Part shown: positions 6,741 to 15,260 of the stretch, one piece after another
Layout: every line of letters begins with the position of its first letter
Numbering within the stretch: position 1 is the first letter of the stretch
Origin: JAXMCK01 sp046349395
Lineage (GTDB): Bacteria > Pseudomonadota > Alphaproteobacteria > Geminicoccales > Geminicoccaceae
Reading direction: 5' to 3'
Assembly: GCA_046349395.1 (NCBI GenBank)
Contig: JAXMCK010000004.1
Coordinates: 124,001-188,000, forward strand
Length of the DNA stretch: 64,000 bases
Notes under the pieces: model-generated
The model's database searches: none
The model's input: only the letters and a program-made list of their open reading frames with translations
What the model was told of the DNA's origin: nothing
Position numbers and translations under genes: made by a program

Positions 6741-8822
6741 TCAGGCGAGGTCGAGGCTCGGTATCGGGCTGTCCAGGCGGTAGGGCAGCTCGCCCGGGAC
6801 CGTGTCCAGCTCGCGGGCGTATTTGTGGCCGTAGTAGACGGCATGGGCGATCGCACCCGGGACCAGCGCGTCGCCGACCGCCGCGACGGAGCGGATGCCG
6901 GCGGCGGCGAGGCGGTCCGGGTCGGCGTTCAGCTCGTGGAGGAGGTCGTCGACCGGGCGGCGGACGCCGACCACGAGGAGGGTGGCACAGGGCAGCGTCT
7001 CTTGCTGGCCGGTGTAAAGGTCGGCCAGCGTCAGGGTGCGGCCGTCGAAGTCCTGCACGATCTTCAGCGTGCGGACGGCTACCTCGCGTCGCGCCAGGGC
7101 CTGGTGCACGCGGACGATCTCGTTGCTCATGATGGTCCAGGCCGAGGCCTGGCCCGCCGGGGTGACGTAGGTCGTGGCGATGCCGTTCAGCGCCAGATGC
7201 TCGGCGATGACCCCGCCCATGTAGTAATGGTCGAAGTCGAACACGACGAGCGGCCCCTTCGGCCGTAGGCCCGCTGCTATGTCGTCCGGGGTGATCACCC
7301 CTGCGGTCCGCGGCAGGGCCGGGGCCGGCACCTCCATCGGGCTGTAGAGCTCAGGGGTCCAGCGGCTGCCGGTGGCGATCACGACGCGCTCGAACCCGAA
7401 CTCCAGCACGTCGGCGGCGGTGAGCCTGCTGTCCCGGTAGAGCTGGGCGTTGGGCAGCGCCTGCAGGCGGCCGAGCCGCCAGTCGAGAACGCGGCGCCAT
7501 TCGGCGAGGCCCGGCAGCTTCGTCTCGAACAGGAGCCGCCCGCCGGGCTCGGGCCGGGCCTCGGCGACCGCCACCTCGTAGCCGCGCCGCGCCAGGGCGA
7601 GGCCGCATTCGAGCCCCGCCGGCCCGGCACCCACGACCAGCACGCGGTCGCCGGAGCCCTTCGGCGGGATACGCTCGGGATGCCAGCCGCGCCGCCATTC
7701 CTCGGCGACGGTCGGGTTCTGCGTGCAGCGCACCGGCACGCCGTCGTGCCAGGACGAGATGCAGATGTTGCAGCCGATGCACTCCCGGATCTCGTCCTCG
7801 CGCCCCTCGTCGATCTTCCTCGGCAGGAAAGGGTCGGCGATCGAGGGCCGGGCGGCACCGATCAGGTCCAGCACGCCGCGCCTGATCTGGCTCACCATGG
7901 CGTCGGGCGAGGTGAAGCGACCGACGCCGACGACGGGCTTCGTCGTGCGGGTGCGCACGAAGTCGATGATGGGCTCGTGGCTGCCTTCCGGCGCGAAGCG
8001 GGAGGCCGGGCAGTCCGTGGTGCTGCTGTCCATCTTGACGTCCCAGAGATCCGGGACGTCGGCCAGCATCGCCACCAGCGCATGCGCCTCGCTCGCATCG
8101 TGCTCGCTGGGCCGTCCGCGCAGCTCCTCCAGGCTCACCCGCAGCGCCACGCCGCACTGCTGGCCGACGGCCTCCTTGGTGATTTCCAGCATCTGGCGGA
8201 CGAGGCGCGCCCGGTTCTCCAGGCTGCCGCCATAGGCGTCGGTGCGTTGGTTGTACTCGGGCAGCAGGAACTCGTAAGGCAGATAGCCCATGCCGGCATA
8301 GACGTAGACGATGTCGAACCCGGCACTTCGCGCCCGCTTCGCCGCCGCGGCCTGCCAGCGCAGCAGGTCCCTGATGTCGGCCGCGTCCATCGCCTTCGGG
8401 TGCATGTTCGACATGAAGCCGACATGTGTCGCCATCCATCCCGTACCCGAGGGCGACAGCGCCGGCAGCCGGCTCGCCCGGTTCATCACCGACGCCCCGC
8501 CATGCCACAGCTCCACCCCCGCCAGCGCCCCGTGCCGATGCACCGCCTCGGTCATCAGCGCATGCGAGCGCACGTCGGCCTCGTCCCACAGCCGCGCCAT
8601 CGGCAGCGGGCTGTCGTCCGAGGTCGGATGGATCGAGCAGGCGCCTGTGCACACCACCCCCCAGCCGCCCTCGGCCTTCACCTCGCGGAAGGCGGCCCGC
8701 ACGCGCGGCAGGGCGTTGGTCATGCCGCTCGCATGCGGCACCTGGTAGAAGCGGTTCGGTGCCGTCACCGGCCCGATCCGGACCGGCTCGAACAGGACGT
8801 CGTAGCGTGGATTGCGCGGCAT
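6741..8822 (-). CDS. Trimethylamine/dimethylamine dehydrogenase-like FMN/4Fe-4S oxidoreductase
   Basis: A 693-aa iron-sulfur flavoprotein of the TMADH/old-yellow-enzyme group, probably an N-demethylating dehydrogenase for a methylated amine or betaine derivative. Domains in order: FMN-binding TIM barrel (1 to about 340), [4Fe-4S] ligands C348, C351, C354 and C366 in the ECIGCNICIS block, then a Rossmann ADP/NAD-like domain (GAGPAG, 398-403). The segment RFYQVPH at 24-30 aligns with TMADH, but the next residue is Ala (A31) where TMADH carries the Cys that makes the 6-S-cysteinyl-FMN bond. The flavin is therefore probably non-covalent. It is divergent from the TetR and MttB-like genes. The exact substrate is unknown. 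Confidence 0.85.
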   Translation of the reverse strand: MPRNPRYDVLFEPVRIGPVTAPNRFYQVPHASGMTNALPRVRAAFREVKAEGGWGVVCTGACSIHPTSDDSPLPMARLWDEADVRSHALMTEAVHRHGALAGVELWHGGASVMNRASRLPALSPSGTGWMATHVGFMSNMHPKAMDAADIRDLLRWQAAAAKRARSAGFDIVYVYAGMGYLPYEFLLPEYNQRTDAYGGSLENRARLVRQMLEITKEAVGQQCGVALRVSLEELRGRPSEHDASEAHALVAMLADVPDLWDVKMDSSTTDCPASRFAPEGSHEPIIDFVRTRTTKPVVGVGRFTSPDAMVSQIRRGVLDLIGAARPSIADPFLPRKIDEGREDEIRECIGCNICISSWHDGVPVRCTQNPTVAEEWRRGWHPERIPPKGSGDRVLVVGAGPAGLECGLALARRGYEVAVAEARPEPGGRLLFETKLPGLAEWRRVLDWRLGRLQALPNAQLYRDSRLTAADVLEFGFERVVIATGSRWTPELYSPMEVPAPALPRTAGVITPDDIAAGLRPKGPLVVFDFDHYYMGGVIAEHLALNGIATTYVTPAGQASAWTIMSNEIVRVHQALARREVAVRTLKIVQDFDGRTLTLADLYTGQQETLPCATLLVVGVRRPVDDLLHELNADPDRLAAAGIRSVAAVGDALVPGAIAHAVYYGHKYARELDTVPGELPYRLDSPIPSLDLA

Positions 8823-8860
8823 GGATCCCCCGGGGTCCGTGCCGGGATGCTAGACGCTAC

Positions 8861-8874
8861 TGAACGCCTGTTCA
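8861..8874. promoter_or_regulatory. Candidate TetR operator TGAAC-N4-GTTCA
   Basis: A perfect inverted repeat TGAACGCCTGTTCA ends three bases before the tetR start codon and 39 bases upstream of the divergent dehydrogenase start. TGAAC/GTTCA half-sites are typical of TetR/BetI-type regulators. Its position predicts autoregulation and control of both arms. Confidence 0.6.
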
Positions 8875-8877
8875 ATA

Positions 8878-9501
8878 ATGCCTGCCATGACCGCTGCCGC
8901 CCCGCGCCTCCGCCTGCGTCACGACGAGCGTCGCGACCGCCTCGTCGCCGGTACGCTCGCCTGCCTCGCCCGGCACGGTGCGAAAGGCGCCGGCGTGCGC
9001 CAACTCTGCCGCGACCTCGGCGTGGCGCCGAGCCTCGTCGCCCACTTCTTCGCCGGCTGGAGCGACCTCCTCCAGGCCGCCTACGATGCCCTGGCCGAGC
9101 GCTACCTCCACGGCCTGCACGAGGCCGCCACGCGGCCGGCGAGCCCGCGCGACCGCCTGCAGGCCATGATCGCCTGGACCCTCTCGCCTGAAGAACTGGC
9201 CGACGAGACGATTGGCGCCTATGTCGCCCTTTGGGCCCTCTCGCGCACCGACGTCGACCTCAAGGCCCGCTTCGCCGGCTTCCACGCGACCCGCCGCGCC
9301 CTCTTCGCCCCCGCCATCGGCGCCCTCGCGGCCGAGCGTGGCGTCACCGTCGACGCCGATGCGATCGCCGCCAGCCTCGTCGTCGTCCTCGACGGCTTCT
9401 GGCTCGATCTCGGCCTCAGCCCCGGCACCATCCCCACCGAGGACGCACAGGCGATGGCGCTCGCCTGGGTCGACATGCACCTGTCGAAGTCACACCCTTG
9501 A
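8878..9501 (+). CDS. TetR family transcriptional regulator (BetI-like)
   Basis: A 207-aa repressor-type regulator. The N-terminal HTH runs from about residue 20 to 65 (GVRQLCRDLGVAPSLVAHFF, with the Phe in place of the more usual Tyr), followed by a helical ligand domain. It resembles BetI-type members that sense choline or betaine compounds. It starts three bases after the operator-like repeat with no ribosome site, so the mRNA may be leaderless or nearly so; an in-frame ATG at 8887 is an alternative. The methyltransferase gene starts two bases after its stop, so the two are surely co-transcribed. Confidence 0.85.
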   Translation: MPAMTAAAPRLRLRHDERRDRLVAGTLACLARHGAKGAGVRQLCRDLGVAPSLVAHFFAGWSDLLQAAYDALAERYLHGLHEAATRPASPRDRLQAMIAWTLSPEELADETIGAYVALWALSRTDVDLKARFAGFHATRRALFAPAIGALAAERGVTVDADAIAASLVVVLDGFWLDLGLSPGTIPTEDAQAMALAWVDMHLSKSHP

Positions 9502-9503
9502 GT

Positions 9504-11018
9504 GTGACCAACCCGCGCCGCCGCGCCCGTCCGCAGCGCCAGGTCGGTGCGATCATCCAGCCGCCCTGGCGGCAGCCCGAGTTCCGCTACCCGCCGGTCG
9601 AGATCATCAGCGCCGACGCGCTGGAGGCCATCCACCAGGCCTCACTGACGATCCTCGAAACCATCGGCATGCGCATCCTCTCGGCCGAGGCGCGTGCCCT
9701 CTTCGCCGCCGCCGGTGCGCAAGTGACGGGCGACATCGTCCGCCTCGACCGCGGCCTCGTCATGGAAAAGCTGGCGCAGGCACCCTCCAGCTTCCGGCTC
9801 CACGCCCGCAACCCCGCCCGCGACCTGCAGGTCGGCGGCCGACACGCCTTCTTCTCGGCCGTCGGCGGCCCCGCCTATGTCTCGGATCTGGCCGGAGGCC
9901 GGCGTGCGGGCACCCATGCCGAAATGTGCGACTATCTCCGCCTCATCCAGAGCCTCGACATCCTGCACCAGGAGGGCGGCGGCCCGTTCGAAGCGCTCGA
10001 CCTGCCGCAGGAGACGCGCCACCTCGACCTGCACCTCGCCCAGATCACGCTGCTCGACAAGAACTGGCAGCCCTGGGCGCTGGGCCGGCAGAGGGCCCGC
10101 GACGGGATCGAGATGGCGGCGATCATGTTTGGTGTGCCGGCAGAGGGGCTCGTCGACATTCCCTGCCTCACCGTCGTCATCAACACCAACTCGCCGCTGC
10201 AACTCGACATCCCGATGGCCGAGGGCCTGATCGAGATGGCCCGCTTCGGCCAGCCGATCGTCGTCACCCCCTTCACCCTCTCGGGGGCGATGGCCCCCGT
10301 CACCCTCGCCGGCGCGCTCGCCCAGCAGAACGCCGAGGCGCTGGCAGGCATCGTGCTGACCCAGTGCGCGCGGCCGGGCAATCCAGTGCTCTACGGGGCC
10401 TTTACGACGAACGTCGACATGCGCACGGGTGCGCCCGCCTTCGGCACGCCGGAATATGCTCAGGCCGCCCAGATCTCGGGTCAGCTGGCGCGGCGCTACA
10501 ATCTGCCCTTCCGCTCCAGCAACGCCTGCGTCGCCAACGGCCTCGACGCGCAAGCCGGCTACGAGAGCATGATGTCCTTGTGGGGTGCGCTGACCGGGCA
10601 GGCGCACATGGTCATGCACGCGGCGGGCTGGATGGGCGGCGGCCTCGTCGCCTCGTTCGAGAAGCTCGTGATCGACGCCGATATGCTGCAGATGATGGCC
10701 GCCTGGCTCGTCCCCCCTATAGTCGACGATGTCAGTCTCGGCCTCGACGCCATCGCCGCGGTGGGCCATGGCGGCCACTTCTTCGGCACGCCCCACACCC
10801 TCGCCCGCTACGAGACGGCATTCTATTCGCCGCTCGTGTCCGACTGGGACAATCATGACAACTGGCGCGACCGCGGCTCGCCCACGACCGCCCAACGCGC
10901 CGCCAAGGTGGTGGAGCAGCTTCTCGCGGCTTACGAGCCGCCGCCGCTCGATGCGGCCATCCTGGAAGCGCTCGAAGCCTATGTCGCGCGCCGAAAGCGC
11001 GAGATCACCGGCCGCTGA
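9504..11018 (+). CDS. MttB-superfamily (trimethylamine methyltransferase-like) protein, non-pyrrolysine
   Basis: A 504-aa protein with the MttB (beta)8 barrel pattern: EALEAIHQASLTILETIGM near the N-terminus, then HLDLHLAQITLLDK, TPFTLSGAMAPVTLAG and GAFTTNVDMRTGAPAFG blocks. Family members transfer a methyl group from trimethylamine, glycine betaine or related amines to a corrinoid protein. The archaeal MttB carries pyrrolysine at an in-frame amber codon; none is present here, so this belongs with the non-Pyl branch that includes glycine-betaine methyltransferases. The GTG start at 9504 lies two bases after the tetR stop; there is no ATG nearby. No corrinoid-protein gene is adjacent. Confidence 0.88.
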   Translation: MTNPRRRARPQRQVGAIIQPPWRQPEFRYPPVEIISADALEAIHQASLTILETIGMRILSAEARALFAAAGAQVTGDIVRLDRGLVMEKLAQAPSSFRLHARNPARDLQVGGRHAFFSAVGGPAYVSDLAGGRRAGTHAEMCDYLRLIQSLDILHQEGGGPFEALDLPQETRHLDLHLAQITLLDKNWQPWALGRQRARDGIEMAAIMFGVPAEGLVDIPCLTVVINTNSPLQLDIPMAEGLIEMARFGQPIVVTPFTLSGAMAPVTLAGALAQQNAEALAGIVLTQCARPGNPVLYGAFTTNVDMRTGAPAFGTPEYAQAAQISGQLARRYNLPFRSSNACVANGLDAQAGYESMMSLWGALTGQAHMVMHAAGWMGGGLVASFEKLVIDADMLQMMAAWLVPPIVDDVSLGLDAIAAVGHGGHFFGTPHTLARYETAFYSPLVSDWDNHDNWRDRGSPTTAQRAAKVVEQLLAAYEPPPLDAAILEALEAYVARRKREITGR

Positions 11019-11019
11019 C

Positions 11020-11889
11020 TCAGGCCGACACCACGCCGTCGTGCCTCATCTCGGGGCCTGGTCCCGGGAGGTGGTGCTCGACCATGAAGACGTTGGCGTA
11101 GAGATGCGCGATCCAGGTCTTGCCGGCCATGGAGCGGCCCAGGCAGTGCAGCGCGTCGCCGATGTAGGGGGTGATCCGCTCCCAGTAGAATTTGGGGTAC
11201 TTGTCGACGAGGTCGGCGGGGTTGGCATAGCCGAGCTTGGCGGCGACGCCGGTCTCGTTCAGCTCGTGGAACAGGTTGACCGCACGGCGGAGATAGAGCG
11301 GGTCGGCCAGCTGGCCGATCAGGTCGGCGGCGCGCACGAGGCCCGCCTCGTCGCTGGTGCCGGCATGGTCGGCGCCCTCGGGCACCGGGAACCGGGTGCG
11401 CTCGATGGCACGCGCGATGCGCTCGGCATCGATGTTCGTCTGGCCGCCGAGCCGTGCCCGCACCGCCAGCTTGCCGCGCTCGATATGGTAGGGGGCGAGC
11501 CAGGCATCACTGGCACCCCGCGGCAGCGCGACGGTGTTGCCCTTCTCGTCGACGACGATGCGGCCGGGTCGGTCGCCCCAGCATACGCCGCGGACATAGC
11601 CGATGTCGTGCAGCAGGAAGGCCAGCGTCATGTGCAGCCAGTCGGACGGCTCGAGCCGCTTCGCCAGCATGCGCCCTCGCAGGATGTCCTGCCCCACCAG
11701 GGTGACTAGGGCCGTGTGGTTGGCGTCGTGATAGAGCGCGTCGCTGGTACCGATGAGCTCCAGTGCCAGCCGGGCCGCAGCCGCCACGGTGTCGGCGTGT
11801 TCGGGCTCGCGCGCGCCGAAAAGCTCCTTGTAGTTGCCCACCAGCCGCTCGGCCAAGGCATCGGCAAGCAGTGCCGTCGGATAGAGCAT
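11020..11889 (-). CDS. HD-domain phosphohydrolase family protein
   Basis: A 289-aa cytoplasmic protein with a metal-binding HD signature: His in LYHDANH at about residue 54, the HD doublet in AFLLHDIGYVRG around 93, and a later Asp in LVRAADLIGQLADP. Such domains usually hydrolyse phosphomonoesters or phosphodiesters of nucleotides, but the substrate is not evident. It is convergent with the MttB-like gene, with a single base between the two stop codons, so the 3' ends must overlap as RNAs. ATG at 11889. Confidence 0.75.
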   Translation of the reverse strand: MLYPTALLADALAERLVGNYKELFGAREPEHADTVAAAARLALELIGTSDALYHDANHTALVTLVGQDILRGRMLAKRLEPSDWLHMTLAFLLHDIGYVRGVCWGDRPGRIVVDEKGNTVALPRGASDAWLAPYHIERGKLAVRARLGGQTNIDAERIARAIERTRFPVPEGADHAGTSDEAGLVRAADLIGQLADPLYLRRAVNLFHELNETGVAAKLGYANPADLVDKYPKFYWERITPYIGDALHCLGRSMAGKTWIAHLYANVFMVEHHLPGPGPEMRHDGVVSA

Positions 11890-12021
11890 CAGCGATCCCC
11901 GTCGACCCCTCGTCGCGGGCGCATCCTACATGGATCGCGGCTCCGGATGCAGCGCCCGCATTGACTTCGGACGGTGCCCATCCAGGTGCCTGCGCGTCGG
12001 GGTAGGCCGCGGAGGTCGTGG

Positions 12022-12390
12022 ATGAAGGCTCGCATGCTGGCACTGCTGGGGTTGTTGGCGGTCGCTGTTCCGGGCGGAGCGGCCCTCGCGCATCACGGCT
12101 GGTCCTGGACGACGGGCGAGAACATCGAACTCGTCGGCACCATCACCGGCGTGCGGCTCGGCAATCCGCACGGCATCCTGCAGGTCGACTCGGAGGGCCA
12201 GATCTGGAGCGTGGAAGTCGGCCAGCCCTGGCGGAACGAGCGCGCGGGCCTTAAGGACGGCGACCTGGCGCCGGGCGTCCTGCTCCGCATCATCGGCGAA
12301 CCGTCGGCCGATCCGGCCGAGAAGCGCCTCAAGGCCGAGCGGCTCGTGATCGGCGAGCGCGACTTCGTGCTCTACCCCGAGCGCGACTGA
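12022..12390 (+). CDS. Exported small protein, DUF6152-like
   Basis: A 122-aa precursor with a signal peptide (MLALLGLLAVAVPGGAALA) followed directly by HHGWSW and the phrase IELVGTITGVRLGNPHG, which I associate with the DUF6152 family of small periplasmic beta proteins. The exposed N-terminal His pair after cleavage could bind metal; that is inference. The ATG at 12022 has GGAGGTCG upstream. The membrane-protein gene follows after 3 bases, a frequent pairing for this family. Confidence 0.7.
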   Translation: MKARMLALLGLLAVAVPGGAALAHHGWSWTTGENIELVGTITGVRLGNPHGILQVDSEGQIWSVEVGQPWRNERAGLKDGDLAPGVLLRIIGEPSADPAEKRLKAERLVIGERDFVLYPERD

Positions 12391-12393
12391 GCG

Positions 12394-12864
12394 TTGGACT
12401 GGCTGCTGGCGGCGGTCGAGGCCACACCGGTCGCTGCGACTCTGCGGGCGTCGCGATGGGGCTATGCGCTCCTCAACGCCGCTCACATTCTCGGGATCGG
12501 GCTGCTGATCGGCGCCATCGTCCCGCTGCAGATGCGCTTTCTGGGTTTGTGGCCGCAGGAGCCGCGGGAAGCGCTCGTTCGCGTCTTGGTCCCGGCAGCA
12601 GCCACAGGTCTGGCTCTGGCGGTTGCCGCCGGTCTGTTCCTGTTCCCGATCCGTGCGCGTGAATATGCCGGCAACGGCTTCATGCAGGCGAAGCTGGCCT
12701 TCGTTCTCCTCGGCACGGCCTCTGCACTCCTGCTGCACGCGCGGCACGGCGCTTGGCTCGAGACGGCTAGCGACATCCGATTGCGCGTGCACGCCGCCAT
12801 CTCGTTGCTTTGCTGGCCCGCGGCGCTGCTGTGCGGCCGCTTGATCGCTTTTGCAGGCGACTGA
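12394..12864 (+). CDS. Four-helix integral membrane protein, DUF6644/DUF2214-like
   Basis: A 156-aa inner-membrane protein with four predicted helices: ALLNAAHILGIGLLIGAIVP, a second in ALVRVLVPAAATGLALAVAAG, a third in AKLAFVLLGTASALLL and a fourth in AAISLLCWPAALLCGRLI. A conserved His (NAAH) in helix 1 and another (LLLHARHG) resemble small heme- or quinone-type membrane domains, but nothing specific is provable. It begins with TTG at 12394, three bases after the DUF6152-like stop, implying translational coupling. Confidence 0.65.
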   Translation: MDWLLAAVEATPVAATLRASRWGYALLNAAHILGIGLLIGAIVPLQMRFLGLWPQEPREALVRVLVPAAATGLALAVAAGLFLFPIRAREYAGNGFMQAKLAFVLLGTASALLLHARHGAWLETASDIRLRVHAAISLLCWPAALLCGRLIAFAGD

Positions 12865-12961
12865 GCCATATCCCTAGCTAGCCAGTAGCCTTAGCCTTTC
12901 TCTTGTGCCAAAGCACGGCGGCGCGGCAGCATGCCGCCCGGCACCCAAGAGGAGGCAGGCA

Positions 12962-14317
12962 ATGAACAAGGGTCCCATGATCTCGCAGGACGGCATCCTG
13001 ACCGAGGCGCTACAGGGAGGCGCCACACGCCGCACCTTCGTCCGGGGTGCTGCGGCAGCGGCCCTGGCCGGACCGCTGTTGGCGAGCCCGCTGCTGCGGC
13101 GCGCGGCCCAAGCCGCCGACTATTCCGGCAAGACCCTGCGCTTCATGGTCATCAACCCGCATGCGGGCTCGATCGACCCGCTCTCGGCCGCCTTCGCCGA
13201 GTTGACCGGCGCCAAGGTCGAGGCCGTGAAGGTCCCCTACGATCAGATCACCAGCCAGGCGAAGCTCGACGTCAGCTCCGGCACCAACAATTTCGACGTC
13301 TTCGAATACTGGTACGCCGACAAGGAATCGCTCGTCGCCGACGGCACGCTGCTCGACATCACGGACCGGATCGCGGCCGACCCGTCGATCGACCCGGCCG
13401 ACTTCCTGGGCTCGCTCTACGATTCCTACACGCTGGTCGACGGCAAGCGCTACGGCCTGCCCTATGACGGCGACACCCACGTTCTCTACTACAATCAGGA
13501 ACTGCTCGACCGGTACGGCCTGAAGCCGCCCGAGACCTGGGCCGCGTATCTGGAGGTCGAGAAGTCGATCACCGACGCCGAGAAGAAGAACGGCATCTAC
13601 GGCGCCCTGCTGCAGGGCAAGCAGTTCCCGATCATCCTGGGCTCCTCCTTCGCCAACCGTTTGGGCGGCTTCGGCGGCGACTTCCTCGACAAGGACGGCA
13701 AGCCCAGCCTGACTACCGATGCGGCCATCGGTGCTGCCCAGGCGCTGCTCGACGCGGCACCCTATGCCGTGCCGACCCCCCTGGAGACAGAGTTCGGCAA
13801 CTCGATCCCGGTCTTCCTGGGTGGCAAGGCGGCGATGATCGAGTTCTGGACCGATCTCGGCACCTGGGCCGAGGACCCGAAGCAGAGCCAGATCGTCGGC
13901 AAGTGGGGTGTGGTCCCGATGCCCGTCGGCGGCAGCAACAAGGTGCACCGCCCGGCCATGAACGCCGGCTTCGGCTTCGCCGTCTCGGCCGGCAGTGCCG
14001 CACCCGACATGGCTTGGGCCTTCGTGAAGATGGCGACCAGCAAGGACTTCCACATCAAGGTCCTGACCAACAACACGACCGGTGTTGACCCGACCCGCAA
14101 GTCCGCTTTGCCGGCCTACGAGAAGTTCGCGCCGAAGCAGGCGGCCGCGGTGAAGGCCGCGATCGAGACGGCCTTTCCCTGGCCGACCAAGCCGCAGTCG
14201 CCGGAACTGATGCAGGTGCTGACGGACGAACTGGGCCTGGCGCTGGCCGGCCAGAAGACGGCCGAGGAGGCGATGAAGACGGCCCAGGCCAGCTGGGAAA
14301 AGATCCTCGGCGCCTGA
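12962..14317 (+). CDS. ABC transporter extracellular sugar-binding protein (family 1)
   Basis: A 451-aa periplasmic solute-binding protein of the maltose/glycerol-phosphate class. The signal contains TRRTFVRGAAAAALAG, a twin-arginine (Tat) pattern, so it is probably exported folded. The mature protein shows the family's domain-1 AELTGAKVEAVKVPYDQ and the YGLPYDGDTHVLYYNQELLDRYGL block typical of carbohydrate binders. The ATG at 12962 follows AAGAGGAGGCAG. Two permease genes follow at once, but no ATPase gene. The ligand is unknown. Confidence 0.9.
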   Translation: MNKGPMISQDGILTEALQGGATRRTFVRGAAAAALAGPLLASPLLRRAAQAADYSGKTLRFMVINPHAGSIDPLSAAFAELTGAKVEAVKVPYDQITSQAKLDVSSGTNNFDVFEYWYADKESLVADGTLLDITDRIAADPSIDPADFLGSLYDSYTLVDGKRYGLPYDGDTHVLYYNQELLDRYGLKPPETWAAYLEVEKSITDAEKKNGIYGALLQGKQFPIILGSSFANRLGGFGGDFLDKDGKPSLTTDAAIGAAQALLDAAPYAVPTPLETEFGNSIPVFLGGKAAMIEFWTDLGTWAEDPKQSQIVGKWGVVPMPVGGSNKVHRPAMNAGFGFAVSAGSAAPDMAWAFVKMATSKDFHIKVLTNNTTGVDPTRKSALPAYEKFAPKQAAAVKAAIETAFPWPTKPQSPELMQVLTDELGLALAGQKTAEEAMKTAQASWEKILGA

Positions 14318-14324
14318 GGCTCAC

Positions 14325-15260
14325 TTGGCCGCGGCGGTTCGCCTGCCGGCAGCGCTCCGCAGCGACGCCGCGCGAGGATGGGCACTCCATTCCCGCGCGG
14401 TGCTCTGGCTCGTTGGCCTGCCGATGCTCGTCGGCCTGACGCTGTTCGCGCTCTACCCGACCCTGTTCCTGCTCGCCCTGGCCGCGTCCAAATCCAGCCT
14501 GGGCAAGATCTTTCAGTCCTGGGTCGGAACCGCGAACTTCATGAAGGCCCTGGGCGAGGCGAACTTCGTCGACGCGCTCCTGCGGTCGGTCGGCTTTGCT
14601 CTGACGACGACGGCAGCGGCCCTCCTTCTCGGCCTCGGCGTCGCCCTGCTGCTCGACAGGGCGGTGAAGGCGCGCGCGCTGCTGCGGACGCTGATCCTGC
14701 TGCCGCTCCTCACACCGCCCGTCACCGTCGGCATCATCTGGCAGTTGCTGCTGATGCCGGCCGGCGGGCTCGTGAACAGCTGGCTTCTGCAGCTAGGCCT
14801 GACGGCCGAGCCCATCACCTTCCTGGGCTCGCCCTCCCTCGCCTTCCCGCTGCTCTGCCTCGCCGATGTCTGGCAGTGGACGCCGTTCGTGGCGCTGCTG
14901 ACTTATGCCACGCTGCAGACCCTGCCGAACGACGTCTACGAGGCGGCTCGGCTCGATGGCGCCGGCGAGTGGCGGCTCTTCCGCTCGATCACCCTGCCGA
15001 TGCTGGCCCCGGCCCTCATCGGCATCGCCGTCCTGAAGCTCGTCATCGGCTTCAAGGTGTTCGATCTCGTCTTCGTCCTGACGGCGGGCGGCCCCGGCCA
15101 GGCGACGACGGTCGCCAGCTTCGACATCTACCGCACCGCCATCCAGCAGTTCGACATCGGCCTCGCTGCCGCGCAGACGATCCTCTTCGGCCTCGTGGTC
15201 GGCATCGTGACCATTCCCTTCACCCGCGCCCAGCGCTGGGCCGAGGGCAAGCTGTCGTGA
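14325..15260 (+). CDS. ABC sugar transporter permease (MalF/UgpA type)
   Basis: A 311-aa inner-membrane permease with six to seven helices. The EAA loop that docks the ATPase is EAARLDGAGEWRLFRSITLP, near residue 205. It starts probably with TTG at 14325, eight bases after the binding-protein stop; there is no better ATG upstream of the first helix. It overlaps the next permease by 4 bases (GTGA). With the binding protein it forms the family-1 carbohydrate importer core. Confidence 0.9.
   Translation: MAAAVRLPAALRSDAARGWALHSRAVLWLVGLPMLVGLTLFALYPTLFLLALAASKSSLGKIFQSWVGTANFMKALGEANFVDALLRSVGFALTTTAAALLLGLGVALLLDRAVKARALLRTLILLPLLTPPVTVGIIWQLLLMPAGGLVNSWLLQLGLTAEPITFLGSPSLAFPLLCLADVWQWTPFVALLTYATLQTLPNDVYEAARLDGAGEWRLFRSITLPMLAPALIGIAVLKLVIGFKVFDLVFVLTAGGPGQATTVASFDIYRTAIQQFDIGLAAAQTILFGLVVGIVTIPFTRAQRWAEGKLS

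Noticed and set aside
7680..9191. 503-codon plus-strand frame opposite the amine dehydrogenase
   Set aside because: It lies antisense to a gene with clear catalytic motifs. The product is His/Arg/Pro-rich with no domain, a normal high-GC shadow.
9212..10858. 548-codon plus-strand frame across tetR and the methyltransferase
   Set aside because: It overlaps both genes in another frame and is Arg/Pro-rich. The MttB-like frame has the conserved blocks.
9504..11018. Pyrrolysine-containing MttB
   Set aside because: No amber codon interrupts the frame, and no pyl genes are present; the protein belongs to the non-Pyl branch.
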